From Dehalococcoidales bacterium (GTDB taxonomy: Bacteria; Chloroflexota; Dehalococcoidia; E44-bin15), in contig JAAXQM010000168.1 of assembly GCA_012974295.1 (NCBI GenBank), positions 1 through 9,970 on the forward strand: a stretch of DNA of 9,970 nucleotides, given 5' to 3'. The number at the start of each line of letters is the position of its first letter. Position 1 is the stretch's first letter. Below the pieces are notes generated by a model. The model searched no databases. It saw only the letters and a list, made by a program, of their open reading frames with translations, and was not told where the DNA came from. Position numbers and translations under genes: made by a program. Below, piece by piece: positions 1-6,696 of this stretch.

Positions 1-1
1 C

Positions 2-1045
2 TTCCCCGACCGATTTCGGGTAGTCGGTCTTGGCGCGGGGGGAAATTCTGCGCTCCTAACAGAGCAAATCGAGGAATTCCAACCCAAGCTTGTTTCTATC
101 GATTCAGCCCATTCATCGGAGATACTACACGGCTTAAAATGCGAACTGTCATCTGTGGGTGAGATTGTGGTTAGCCCAGATGTTGATCTGGTGGTGATGG
201 CCATCTCAGGTAAAGCAGGTCTCGATCCCACCCTGGCAGCAATCAGGGCTAAGAAAAGTATCGCCCTGGCCACGAAGGAGGTCCTGGTAATGGCAGGAGG
301 AATCATTACCGCCGAGGCAAAGAAACACGGCGTACAGATCCTGCCAATCGATAGTGAGCCCAGTGCAATATGGCAATGCCTGCGTGGTGAGGAGCAGCGG
401 GTCACAAGGCTTATCCTAACTGCTTCCGGCGGCCCCTTTCGCCACCTCACTACAGAAGAGCTAAGAAAAGTGACACCTCAGCAGGCGTTAGCGCATCCTA
501 CCTGGAGAATGGGGCCTAAGATCACCATTGACTCCGCCACCTTGATGAACAAGGGTTTTGAGGCTATCGAGATAAGCTGGCTCTTCGATGTGCCCATTGA
601 TAATATCGAGATCGTGATCCACCCCCAGAGTATCATACACTCCATGGTTGAATTTGCTGACGGCTCTATCAAGGCACAAATGAGTCCCCCGGACATGCGC
701 CTACCCATTCAATATGCTCTGCTCTATCCGGAGCGCCTTCCTAATAATTTCCCACACCTCGATCTTTCGAGCACAACTTCCCTTACTTTTGAACCTCCAG
801 ATAGCGAACAATTCCCCTGCCTCAATTTAGCACTGGATGCAAGCCGGAAGGGAGGCACCTACCCAGCGGTACTCTCCACCGCCGATGAGGTAGCGGTGGC
901 ACTCTTCCTGGAGGAGCGAATCAGCTTTACAGATATCCCGAAACTCGTGGCTGAGGCCCTGGAGGAGCACAATAGCACCCCCCACCCCTCGCTGGAGGAT
1001 GTGCTCGCTGCTGATGACTGGGCCAGGAGGAGAGTGTACGGATGA
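2..1045 (+). CDS. dxr: 1-deoxy-D-xylulose 5-phosphate reductoisomerase, 5'-truncated by the window edge
   Basis: Dxr (IspC) makes 2-C-methyl-D-erythritol 4-phosphate from DXP with NADPH and a divalent metal, the first committed step of the cytosolic MEP isoprenoid pathway. The frame is open from base 2, so the start codon and the N-terminal NADPH-binding GxTGxxG motif lie upstream; the GTG at 155 is an internal valine. Visible family landmarks are the AGGNS segment (about 41-55), the LATKE segment (about 266-280), the metal-binding DSE triad (350-358), ASGGPFR, HPTWRMG, IDSATLMNKGFE (metal/phosphate-binding Ser, Asn, Lys, Glu), HPQSIIHSM, PDMRLPIQYAL, and a normal C-terminal domain ending DDWARRRVYG. 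Two usually invariant positions differ: ATKE where ANKE is usual, and DSEP where DSEH is usual. The stop overlaps the rseP start (ATGA). Identity is certain; full activity is inferred. Confidence 0.97.
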   Translation, partial: FPDRFRVVGLGAGGNSALLTEQIEEFQPKLVSIDSAHSSEILHGLKCELSSVGEIVVSPDVDLVVMAISGKAGLDPTLAAIRAKKSIALATKEVLVMAGGIITAEAKKHGVQILPIDSEPSAIWQCLRGEEQRVTRLILTASGGPFRHLTTEELRKVTPQQALAHPTWRMGPKITIDSATLMNKGFEAIEISWLFDVPIDNIEIVIHPQSIIHSMVEFADGSIKAQMSPPDMRLPIQYALLYPERLPNNFPHLDLSSTTSLTFEPPDSEQFPCLNLALDASRKGGTYPAVLSTADEVAVALFLEERISFTDIPKLVAEALEEHNSTPHPSLEDVLAADDWARRRVYG

Positions 1046-2112
1046 GCGTATTCATCAGCATACTCATCTTCTTGACTATTCTTATCGTGGTCATTCTGAT
1101 CCACGAACTGGGCCACTTTATTACCGCCAAACGCTCCAAAGTGAAAGTAGAGGAGCTCGCCCTAGGGTTTCCCCCTCGCATACTCAGCTTTAAGAGGGGG
1201 GAAACGATTTATTCGCTCAACCTCATCCCCATCGGCGGCTTCTGCCGGATGGCAGGGGAAGACGACCCCGATGTGCCTAATGGTCTGGGGCAAAAGAGGG
1301 TCAGGACGAGGCTCCTCGTCCTCGGTGCAGGGTCACTCTTTATGCTCCTGTTTCCCATCATCCTGCTCCCCCTAGCCTACATGATACCAATGGAGCGTCC
1401 GGTTGAGGATGGAGGGATTCAGGTCGTGAGTGTCGCCGAGGGCTCACCAGCCGAATTAGCTGGCATCGAAACTGGAGATATTATCCTGGAAATCAACGGG
1501 GAAGAGGTTAAAACCTCCGATGATGCGAAGCAAATTATAGAGGCCAATATCGGCGAGGAGGTCACTCTGCTCATATCGCGAGATGACAACCTGCTTTCGA
1601 CAACCCTTATCCCCCGAACGGATGAGGAAACGCCCGAGGGAGAAGAGGCAATAGGCATAGGGATGGGCCCTGTCACTGAAAATAGAGCCTATCCACCGTG
1701 GAAAGCCATCCCCAAGGGGCTCGGTGATTACTGGCAGTTGTTAGTTGCATCGAAGGATGCCTTTGCCAGCCTTATTGCGGGGGAAGTGCCATTAAGGGAC
1801 GCTGTCGCCGGCCCCATCGGTATTGCCCAGATGACCGGTGAGGTCGCCGCACTGGGAGCGTGGCCCCTGATCCAGCTTACCGCACTTATCAGCGCGAGCC
1901 TGGCAGTAGTCAACCTGCTCCCCATCCCCGGCCTCGATGGGGGAAGAATCGTTTTTGTCATCATCGAGGGCATCCGGCGGGGAAAAAGAGTATCAGCGAA
2001 GAAGGAGGGGATGATCCATCTCATCGGCCTCGTCATACTAATGATGCTTGTCGTGCTGGTAAGCTACAATGATATTCTGCGCCTTATAAGAGGGGAAGGT
2101 TTTATCCAATAA
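1042..2112 (+). CDS. rseP: RIP metalloprotease RseP (site-2 protease family M50)
   Basis: This is an integral membrane zinc protease that makes intramembrane cuts, typically in anti-sigma factors or leftover signal peptides. The 356-aa product has a hydrophobic first segment (about residues 3-20) running into the zinc-binding active site HELGH at 21-25. A second membrane region lies at about 91-115. One PDZ domain spans about 125-185 (SPAELAGIETGDIILEING). The conserved GPIGIA occurs at 257-262. The third active-site motif NLLPIPGLDGG is at 291-301, with the metal-ligand Asp at 299, and a last membrane helix covers about 328-350. A single PDZ and this length fit the Gram-positive/Chloroflexi type, not the two-PDZ E. 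coli form. An AGGAGG box (1025-1030) lies 11 nt before ATG 1042, which overlaps the dxr stop, so translation is probably coupled. The substrate cannot be told from the sequence. Confidence 0.96.
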   Translation: MSVFISILIFLTILIVVILIHELGHFITAKRSKVKVEELALGFPPRILSFKRGETIYSLNLIPIGGFCRMAGEDDPDVPNGLGQKRVRTRLLVLGAGSLFMLLFPIILLPLAYMIPMERPVEDGGIQVVSVAEGSPAELAGIETGDIILEINGEEVKTSDDAKQIIEANIGEEVTLLISRDDNLLSTTLIPRTDEETPEGEEAIGIGMGPVTENRAYPPWKAIPKGLGDYWQLLVASKDAFASLIAGEVPLRDAVAGPIGIAQMTGEVAALGAWPLIQLTALISASLAVVNLLPIPGLDGGRIVFVIIEGIRRGKRVSAKKEGMIHLIGLVILMMLVVLVSYNDILRLIRGEGFIQ

Positions 2113-3155
2113 TGCGGCTCCGCATGTCCCGTCCCATTCATATAGGTGATGTCACCGTTGGAGGCGGGGCGCCAGTAATAGTACAGTCGATGACAAAGAC
2201 CGACACCCGCGACGCTAAAGCTACCGTTGACCAGATTCACCGGCTAGAGGAATACGGCTGCCAGATAGTACGCGTGGCTGTCCCCGATAATGAGGCGGCC
2301 GCATCAATCCCTAAAATTAAGCCCCTGATATCCATCCCGCTAATCGCCGACATCCATTTCGACTATCGCCTCGCCCTGCTCGCTCTGGAGGGTGGTGTCG
2401 ATGGGCTGCGTCTGAATCCGGGGAACATTGCAGACCGTGAGCAGATTAAAATGGTAGTGCTGGCGGCTAAAGACCGCAATGTTCCTATTAGGATCGGGGT
2501 GAATGCTGGAAGCTTACCGAAAACAACAGATGGGAAGCAATCCACTGTCGATAGGATGGTAAGTGCAGCCTTAGAGCAGATCGAACTGCTCGAAAGCCTC
2601 GATTTCGAGCTCATCAAGGTATCGGTCAAGGCCTTCGATGTGCCAGATATGGTATCGGCTAACAAGGCATTGGCAGAGAGAATGCCCTACCCCATCCATC
2701 TGGGTATCACCGAGGCAGGCACTCCAAGATGTGGGGTCATCAGGAGCGCCGTAGGCATCGGTATCCTGCTTCACCTAGGTATCGGCGACACGATTCGAGT
2801 TTCGCTCAGTAGTGATCCATGTGAGGAGGTGACAGCCGGCTACGAGATTCTAAAAGCGCTCAACCTGAGCCAGCGCGGCCCCACGCTGATAAGCTGCCCT
2901 TCTTGCGGGCGAACCGAGGTTGATATCATAGGGCTCGCCAATGCCGTGGAAGAACGCCTGCTAAAACTTGAAAAATCGCTAAAGGTAGCGGTCATGGGAT
3001 GCGTGGTCAACGGCCCCGGCGAAGCAAGAGACGCCGATGTGGGTATTGCCTGCGGCAAGGGGCGGGGAGTCATATTCCGCAACGGCGAGCAGGTATGCAC
3101 AGTGGAGGAGGCCGATTTTCTTGAGGTATTAATGCAGGAAATAGAAGCATTTTAA
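2112..3155 (+). CDS. ispG: 4-hydroxy-3-methylbut-2-enyl diphosphate synthase (flavodoxin/ferredoxin), IspG
   Basis: IspG is the [4Fe-4S] enzyme that reductively opens ME-cPP to HMBPP, the penultimate MEP-pathway step. At 347 aa it is the usual bacterial two-domain form (TIM barrel plus Fe-S domain) without the large plant-type insertion. The N-terminal barrel begins with IGDVTVGGGAPVIVQSMTKT and includes VRVAVP, LIADIHFDYRLAL and GLRLNPGNI. The cluster ligands are Cys262 and Cys265 (SCPSCGR) and Cys297 (GCVVNGPGE), with Glu304 as the fourth ligand. ATG 2112 shares one base with the rseP stop (TAATG). A purine-rich GGGGAAGG (2092-2099) sits about 12 nt upstream, favouring this start over ATG 2124. 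With dxr two genes upstream, it marks the transcript as part of the isoprenoid supply. No promoter is visible inside rseP or at this junction. Confidence 0.97.
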   Translation: MRLRMSRPIHIGDVTVGGGAPVIVQSMTKTDTRDAKATVDQIHRLEEYGCQIVRVAVPDNEAAASIPKIKPLISIPLIADIHFDYRLALLALEGGVDGLRLNPGNIADREQIKMVVLAAKDRNVPIRIGVNAGSLPKTTDGKQSTVDRMVSAALEQIELLESLDFELIKVSVKAFDVPDMVSANKALAERMPYPIHLGITEAGTPRCGVIRSAVGIGILLHLGIGDTIRVSLSSDPCEEVTAGYEILKALNLSQRGPTLISCPSCGRTEVDIIGLANAVEERLLKLEKSLKVAVMGCVVNGPGEARDADVGIACGKGRGVIFRNGEQVCTVEEADFLEVLMQEIEAF

Positions 3156-3200
3156 AATCATGCACTCAAATGCAATAGTGTATTAAGTGTCTGAGATTTG

Positions 3201-3218
3201 TGGACTTACTGAAGTCCA
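3201..3218 (+). other. 7-bp perfect hairpin after ispG
   Basis: TGGACTT and AAGTCCA pair around a 4-nt ACTG loop, 46 nt after the ispG stop. It could cap the 3' end of the ispG transcript or slow polymerase. No U-tract follows (the next bases are ACTTCC), so I do not call it an intrinsic terminator. Confidence 0.5.
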
Positions 3219-3243
3219 ACTTCCAATAAGAGCTAGTATTCGG

Positions 3244-3276
3244 TTGCTGCCTGTGGCGACATTGTAGCTACAATGT
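3244..3276 (+). promoter_or_regulatory. Candidate operator: perfect 18-bp palindrome overlapping a possible -10 box before proS
   Basis: Bases 3259-3276 read ACATTGTAGCTACAATGT, identical to their own reverse complement. The right arm contains TACAAT (3269-3274), a one-mismatch -10 hexamer; the best partner is a weak TTGCTG (3244-3249) at a long 19-bp spacing. A perfect palindrome over a promoter element, 67-84 bp before the proS start, is the layout expected of a dimeric repressor site. The palindrome is directly visible. The promoter is weak, the repressor is unknown, and no matching regulator gene is in the window. It could also fold as an RNA hairpin, but no U-tract follows. Confidence 0.4.
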
Positions 3277-3342
3277 TATGACCCAAATTACTGGACAAAC
3301 CAATTCACAAAGTGATCCACTGCACAGCCTGAAGGACGGAGA

Positions 3343-4824
3343 ATGAGACTATCAAATCTTTTCGGCAAGACGCTGCGCCAGACGCCGGCAGAGGCAGAGA
3401 ATATAAGCCATCAACTGCTGCTTAAGGCGGGGATGATCAACCAGCTGGCAGCCGGCGTATACAGCTACCTGCCCCTGGCATTCAACGTGCAGAGCTACCG
3501 CGACCTCCCCCTGCTTCTATATCAAATACAGACCAAGTTTCGCGATGAGCCCCGCCCCCGGGGAGGCTTGATGCGCGTTCGCGAATTTGGCATGAAGGAT
3601 TTATACAGCTTCGATGCCAACGAAGAGTGTTTGAATACCACCTACCAAAAGCTAATCACAGCCTATAAGAGAATCTATGAGCGCTGCGGCCTCGATTTCG
3701 TGGTGGTGGAAGCCGATAGCGGTGCCATCGGGGGCAAGGAATCCCATGAATTCATGGTCCTAGCGGAAAGCGGAGAGGATATTATTCTTTCCTGCTCGAA
3801 ATGCGATTACGCAGCGAATGTAGAGAAAGCGGAGAGTGTTAAGCCAGAGGGTAAAACAGGCGAAATGCTTCAAATAGAGCAGGTGGCCACCCCGGGCAGG
3901 GTAACCATCGAAGAGGTGGCAAACTTCCTCAACGTCCCCGAGATTCAGACCCTTAAAGCGGTCTTCTATGCCGCTGATGGGGTAATGGTCTTCGTCGCTA
4001 TCAGGGGCGATATCGAGGTAAACGAGGTGAAACTTAAGAACGCCCTCGGCTGCCATGAACTGCGTCTCGCCACCGAGGACGAAGTATCGAATGCGGGTCT
4101 GGTAGCGGGCTCTGCTTCCCCCCTAGGACTCAGCGGGATAAAGCGGATTGGAGATCCCTCGATAGCCCTGGGAGCTAACCTTGTGGCCGGGGGAAATAAG
4201 CCCGATACACACCTTAGAAACGTAAACTACCCACGCGATTTCGCCATCGACCTAATGGTGGACATCGCCACCGCTAGAGCCGGCGAGGGCTGCCCTATAT
4301 GCGGCGCACCGCTGATTGCTAAGAAAGGCATAGAGGTAGGGCATGTTTTTAAGCTGGGTAGCTTCTTCACCGAGCGGATGGGAGCCACATTCCTCGACCG
4401 CGATGGTGTTGCCTACCCCATCCTGATGGGTTGCTATGGCATCGGTATAGGGCGACTCCTTGCCGCTGCTATCGAGCAGAACCATGATGAAAAGGGCATC
4501 ATCTGGCCCATCCCCATCGCTCCCTATCAGGTTCACCTCTGCCCGCTATCCTCAGATAATCAGGAAGTGGTCACAAAAGTGGAAAACCTCTACGCTGAGC
4601 TAACCCGGGAGGGACTGGAGGTGATATTCGACGATCGTGAGGAATCGCCCGGTGTAAAACTCAACGATGCCGACCTTCTGGGGATGCCATTAAGGGTTGT
4701 CCTCAGCCCTAGAAGCCTGAAATCAGGCAGTGTAGAGTTGAAGATGAGATGCAAGAAAGAGGCAGTGCTCGTACCCCTGGATGGAGCTAGCAGGGAAATC
4801 ACAGCGATGCTCCCTTCAAAATAG
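3343..4824 (+). CDS. proS: Prolyl-tRNA synthetase with an internal in-frame deletion (motif 1 and TxE loop missing)
   Basis: Class II ProRS charges tRNA-Pro in the cytosol and edits mischarged Ala-tRNA-Pro. The start is ATG 3343, with AAGGA (3332-3336) 6 nt upstream. The N-terminus is normal up to SYLPLAF (residue 47) and then jumps straight to NVQSYRDLP (from 48), normally about 73 residues further on by comparison with E. coli ProRS. The missing part carries motif 1 (dimer interface), the LWxxSGRW segment and the proline/ATP-binding THEE loop. Everything after it is intact: motif 2 (FRDE 66-69), CxxC pairs at 151-154 and 317-320, the YbaK-like INS editing domain (about 170-300) with GSASPLGL, motif 3 (GIGIGR 366-371), and the anticodon-binding domain (about 390-493). 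Length is 493 aa against about 570 usually. There is no frameshift or stop. It may be a true deletion, a misassembly, or an editing-only derivative; as written, aminoacylation is unlikely. Confidence 0.93.
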   Translation: MRLSNLFGKTLRQTPAEAENISHQLLLKAGMINQLAAGVYSYLPLAFNVQSYRDLPLLLYQIQTKFRDEPRPRGGLMRVREFGMKDLYSFDANEECLNTTYQKLITAYKRIYERCGLDFVVVEADSGAIGGKESHEFMVLAESGEDIILSCSKCDYAANVEKAESVKPEGKTGEMLQIEQVATPGRVTIEEVANFLNVPEIQTLKAVFYAADGVMVFVAIRGDIEVNEVKLKNALGCHELRLATEDEVSNAGLVAGSASPLGLSGIKRIGDPSIALGANLVAGGNKPDTHLRNVNYPRDFAIDLMVDIATARAGEGCPICGAPLIAKKGIEVGHVFKLGSFFTERMGATFLDRDGVAYPILMGCYGIGIGRLLAAAIEQNHDEKGIIWPIPIAPYQVHLCPLSSDNQEVVTKVENLYAELTREGLEVIFDDREESPGVKLNDADLLGMPLRVVLSPRSLKSGSVELKMRCKKEAVLVPLDGASREITAMLPSK

Positions 4825-4829
4825 GGGTA

Positions 4830-4858
4830 TTGCACAATGGATTCATATATGCTATAAT
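4830..4858 (+). promoter_or_regulatory. Extended -10 sigma70-type promoter for the nusA operon
   Basis: A perfect TATAAT (4853-4858) is preceded by TGC, giving an extended -10 element. TTGCAC (4830-4835) lies at the ideal 17-bp spacing as a partial -35 box. The predicted transcript start is near 4865, about 60 nt before nusA. The -35 box begins 6 nt after the proS stop, so this separates the upstream genes from the nusA-truB operon. It is the best-looking promoter in the window. Confidence 0.75.
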
Positions 4859-4877
4859 TTCGAAACAGAATAAACGG

Positions 4878-4910
4878 AAAAAGAAGTGGGGAGAACCCAC
4901 TTTTTTATTT
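4878..4910 (+). terminator. Intrinsic terminator/attenuator in the nusA leader
   Basis: AAGTGGG (4884-4890) pairs with CCCACTT (4896-4902) around a GAGAA loop. The right arm runs into a T-tract (4901-4906, then ATTT), and the A-tract at 4878-4882 could extend the stem. This is a textbook Rho-independent terminator, but it lies between the predicted transcript start (about 4865) and the nusA start. It can end read-through from proS and can also attenuate the operon's own transcript. The A-tract on the other side would make it work on the opposite strand too. The hairpin is seen directly; attenuation is inferred. Confidence 0.75.
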
Positions 4911-4924
4911 AATAGGAGAAGAGT

Positions 4925-6382
4925 GTGGCTAAAACGAAGAGCGAATTCATGCTCGCTATCACCCAGCTTGCCGCCGAGAAGAACCTCACTCGGGAGATCG
5001 TGCTGGAGGTTGTGGAATCCGCCCTAGTTTCCGCTTTCCGTAAAAACAGCTTCGCAGCAACCCAGGAGATCTCGGTAAAAATGGATCCCGACAGCGGGGA
5101 GGTAACCGTATTCGCTGAGAAGACCGTGGTGGAAACGGTAACCGATCCGCTCCATGAGTTATCCCTGGATGAGGCAATAAAAGTGAACCAGCACGCCCAG
5201 CTTGACGAAAACCTCATGGTGGAGGCCACCCCCAAAAATGCCGGGCGAATCGCAGCTCAGACAGCGAAACAGGTCGTACTCCAGCGCCTCCGCGAGGCGG
5301 AGCGGGAACTTGTTTTCGAGGAGTTCTCCGATCGCGAGAGTGAGATCGTTACCGGGATTATACAGCGAATCGAGCCCAGGCAGATCACCCTCGACCTAGG
5401 CAGGACCGAGGGCATCCTTCCTGCCTCGGAACAGGTACGCACAGAGCATTACCGTGTAGGGCAAAGACTCAAGGCTTTCATTGTGGAGGTACATCGCACA
5501 GGTAGGGGTCCTCAGATTATAGTATCGCGCACCCACCGAAACCTGTTGCGCCGCCTCCTCGAACTGGAAGTCCCGGAGATCCATAGTGGGGTCGTCGAGC
5601 TCAAGTCCATTGCGCGGGAACCGGGACATCGAAGCAAGATCGCTGTCGCAGCGCGGCAACCGGGCATCGACCCGGTTGGTTCCTGTGTTGGGCTGCGTGG
5701 TATTAGAATCCAAAATATTGTCAATGAACTAAATGGGGAAAGAATCGATATTATGGAGTGGGATCCCAACCCGGCAACCTTCATCTCCAATGCCCTGAGC
5801 CCCGCTCCGGTTGTAAGCGTCACGATCAATGATGAGGAGAAGGTGGCTACTGTGGTTGTGCCCGACCGCCAACTATCCCTCGCCATCGGCAGAGAGGGAC
5901 AGAATGCCAGACTCGCTGCACGGCTCACCGGATTTCGTATAGATATCAAGAGCGCATCAGTAGCCGAGGCAGAGGAGGCAGCACTCATTGAGCAGCCTCC
6001 TACTCCGGAGGAAATCGTTGTTGAGGAACCTGCAGACCTGGTTGAAATGGATCAGTTGGAAACAGCAGCTCCTGATGAAGAAGTCGGATCGCTCACTTCT
6101 GAAGAACTTGTTCCCGAGATAGAAGCCGAGGAGGCGCTCCCCGTCCAAGAGGAGGAAGTGCCTATACAAGAAGAGCTGGTTGCCGCGCCAACCCCTAAGC
6201 TCCGCTTTGCCGAGGACATTCTCCCCGCCAGAGAACCCAAACCCGATAAAAAGGCAAAGAAGGGAAAGAGGAATAAAAAAATGGCAGTGGTGAACGATAA
6301 GCCGAAAGTTGTGGCCAAACCGAAGTCTCACCGAGCCTCGAAAATCTTTATCGATGAAGAAGAGCTTGAGGATCTGGAATAA
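4925..6382 (+). CDS. nusA: Transcription elongation/termination factor NusA with long charged C-terminal tail
   Basis: NusA binds RNA polymerase and nascent RNA and promotes pausing, hairpin-dependent termination and antitermination. The start is GTG 4925 with AGGAG (4914-4918) 6 nt upstream; the MAKTKSEFMLAI opening fits the family better than ATG 4949. The 485-aa product has the N-terminal polymerase-binding domain (1 to about 130), an S1 domain (about 138-202), KH1 (about 205-282, GLRG at 266-269) and KH2 (about 285-352, GREG at 322-325). After KH2 comes a low-complexity tail of about 130 residues: a Glu/Pro/Val-rich acidic part (about 355-430), a Lys-rich basic part (about 438-470), and an acidic end EEELEDLE. 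This differs from the folded AR repeats of E. coli NusA. It is first in the operon, behind its own promoter and a leader terminator. ylxR begins 2 nt after its stop. Confidence 0.97.
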   Translation: MAKTKSEFMLAITQLAAEKNLTREIVLEVVESALVSAFRKNSFAATQEISVKMDPDSGEVTVFAEKTVVETVTDPLHELSLDEAIKVNQHAQLDENLMVEATPKNAGRIAAQTAKQVVLQRLREAERELVFEEFSDRESEIVTGIIQRIEPRQITLDLGRTEGILPASEQVRTEHYRVGQRLKAFIVEVHRTGRGPQIIVSRTHRNLLRRLLELEVPEIHSGVVELKSIAREPGHRSKIAVAARQPGIDPVGSCVGLRGIRIQNIVNELNGERIDIMEWDPNPATFISNALSPAPVVSVTINDEEKVATVVVPDRQLSLAIGREGQNARLAARLTGFRIDIKSASVAEAEEAALIEQPPTPEEIVVEEPADLVEMDQLETAAPDEEVGSLTSEELVPEIEAEEALPVQEEEVPIQEELVAAPTPKLRFAEDILPAREPKPDKKAKKGKRNKKMAVVNDKPKVVAKPKSHRASKIFIDEEELEDLE

Positions 6383-6384
6383 AC

Positions 6385-6687
6385 ATGACCACTACATCCC
6401 AGAGAAAGAAGCAGCCGCGACCGAAACACGTGCCCGAGCGTACCTGCGTCGGCTGCCGAAAGGTTAAGGAGAAGCGGGAGCTTATCCGCATTGTATGTAC
6501 TGAAAGCGGTGGCATTGAGATCGATCCAACAGGGAAGAAATCAGGGCGGGGGGCTTATTTATGTAAATTATTAACCTGCTGGGAGGCAGGTCTGGGAAAG
6601 GAGCACCTCGATAGAGCTTTGCGGACGAAGATCGCCGTGGAGGACCGCAGGAGGCTGACCCAGTACGGGGATATGCTCCCTGGTTAG
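6385..6687 (+). CDS. ylxR: YlxR/RnpM-family RNA-binding protein
   Basis: This is a small basic protein of the YlxR fold. In Bacillus subtilis the family member binds RNase P and modulates its activity (hence rnpM); it is almost always encoded between nusA and infB, as here. The 100-aa product shows the family signature: PERTCVGCRKVKEKRELIRIV (N-terminal half, with the CVGCR cysteines), IDPTGKKSGRGAYLC with the invariant GRGAY, and a C-terminal helix rich in Arg/Lys. ATG 6385 starts 2 nt after the nusA stop. A GAGGA (6368-6372) inside the nusA end can act as the ribosome site, so translation is probably coupled. Cys residues at both ends could bind metal, but this is not established. Identity is sure from motif plus context; the role in this organism is inferred. 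Confidence 0.93.
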   Translation: MTTTSQRKKQPRPKHVPERTCVGCRKVKEKRELIRIVCTESGGIEIDPTGKKSGRGAYLCKLLTCWEAGLGKEHLDRALRTKIAVEDRRRLTQYGDMLPG

Positions 6688-6696
6688 TGAGGTTAA

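Noticed and set aside
155..157. GTG as the start of dxr
   Set aside because: The conserved Dxr sequence continues upstream in the same frame to base 2, so this codon is internal.
3201..3218. Intrinsic terminator after ispG
   Set aside because: The stem is good, but no T-tract follows, so Rho-independent termination is not supported.
3156..3342. T-box or riboswitch leader before proS
   Set aside because: I see no T-box bulge sequence or terminator/antiterminator pair, only a 7-bp hairpin without a U-tract and the palindrome.
5512..5988. 158-aa open frame on the minus strand inside nusA
   Set aside because: It is antisense to the conserved KH domains of NusA, with low-complexity Ser/Thr/Arg content and no own ribosome site.
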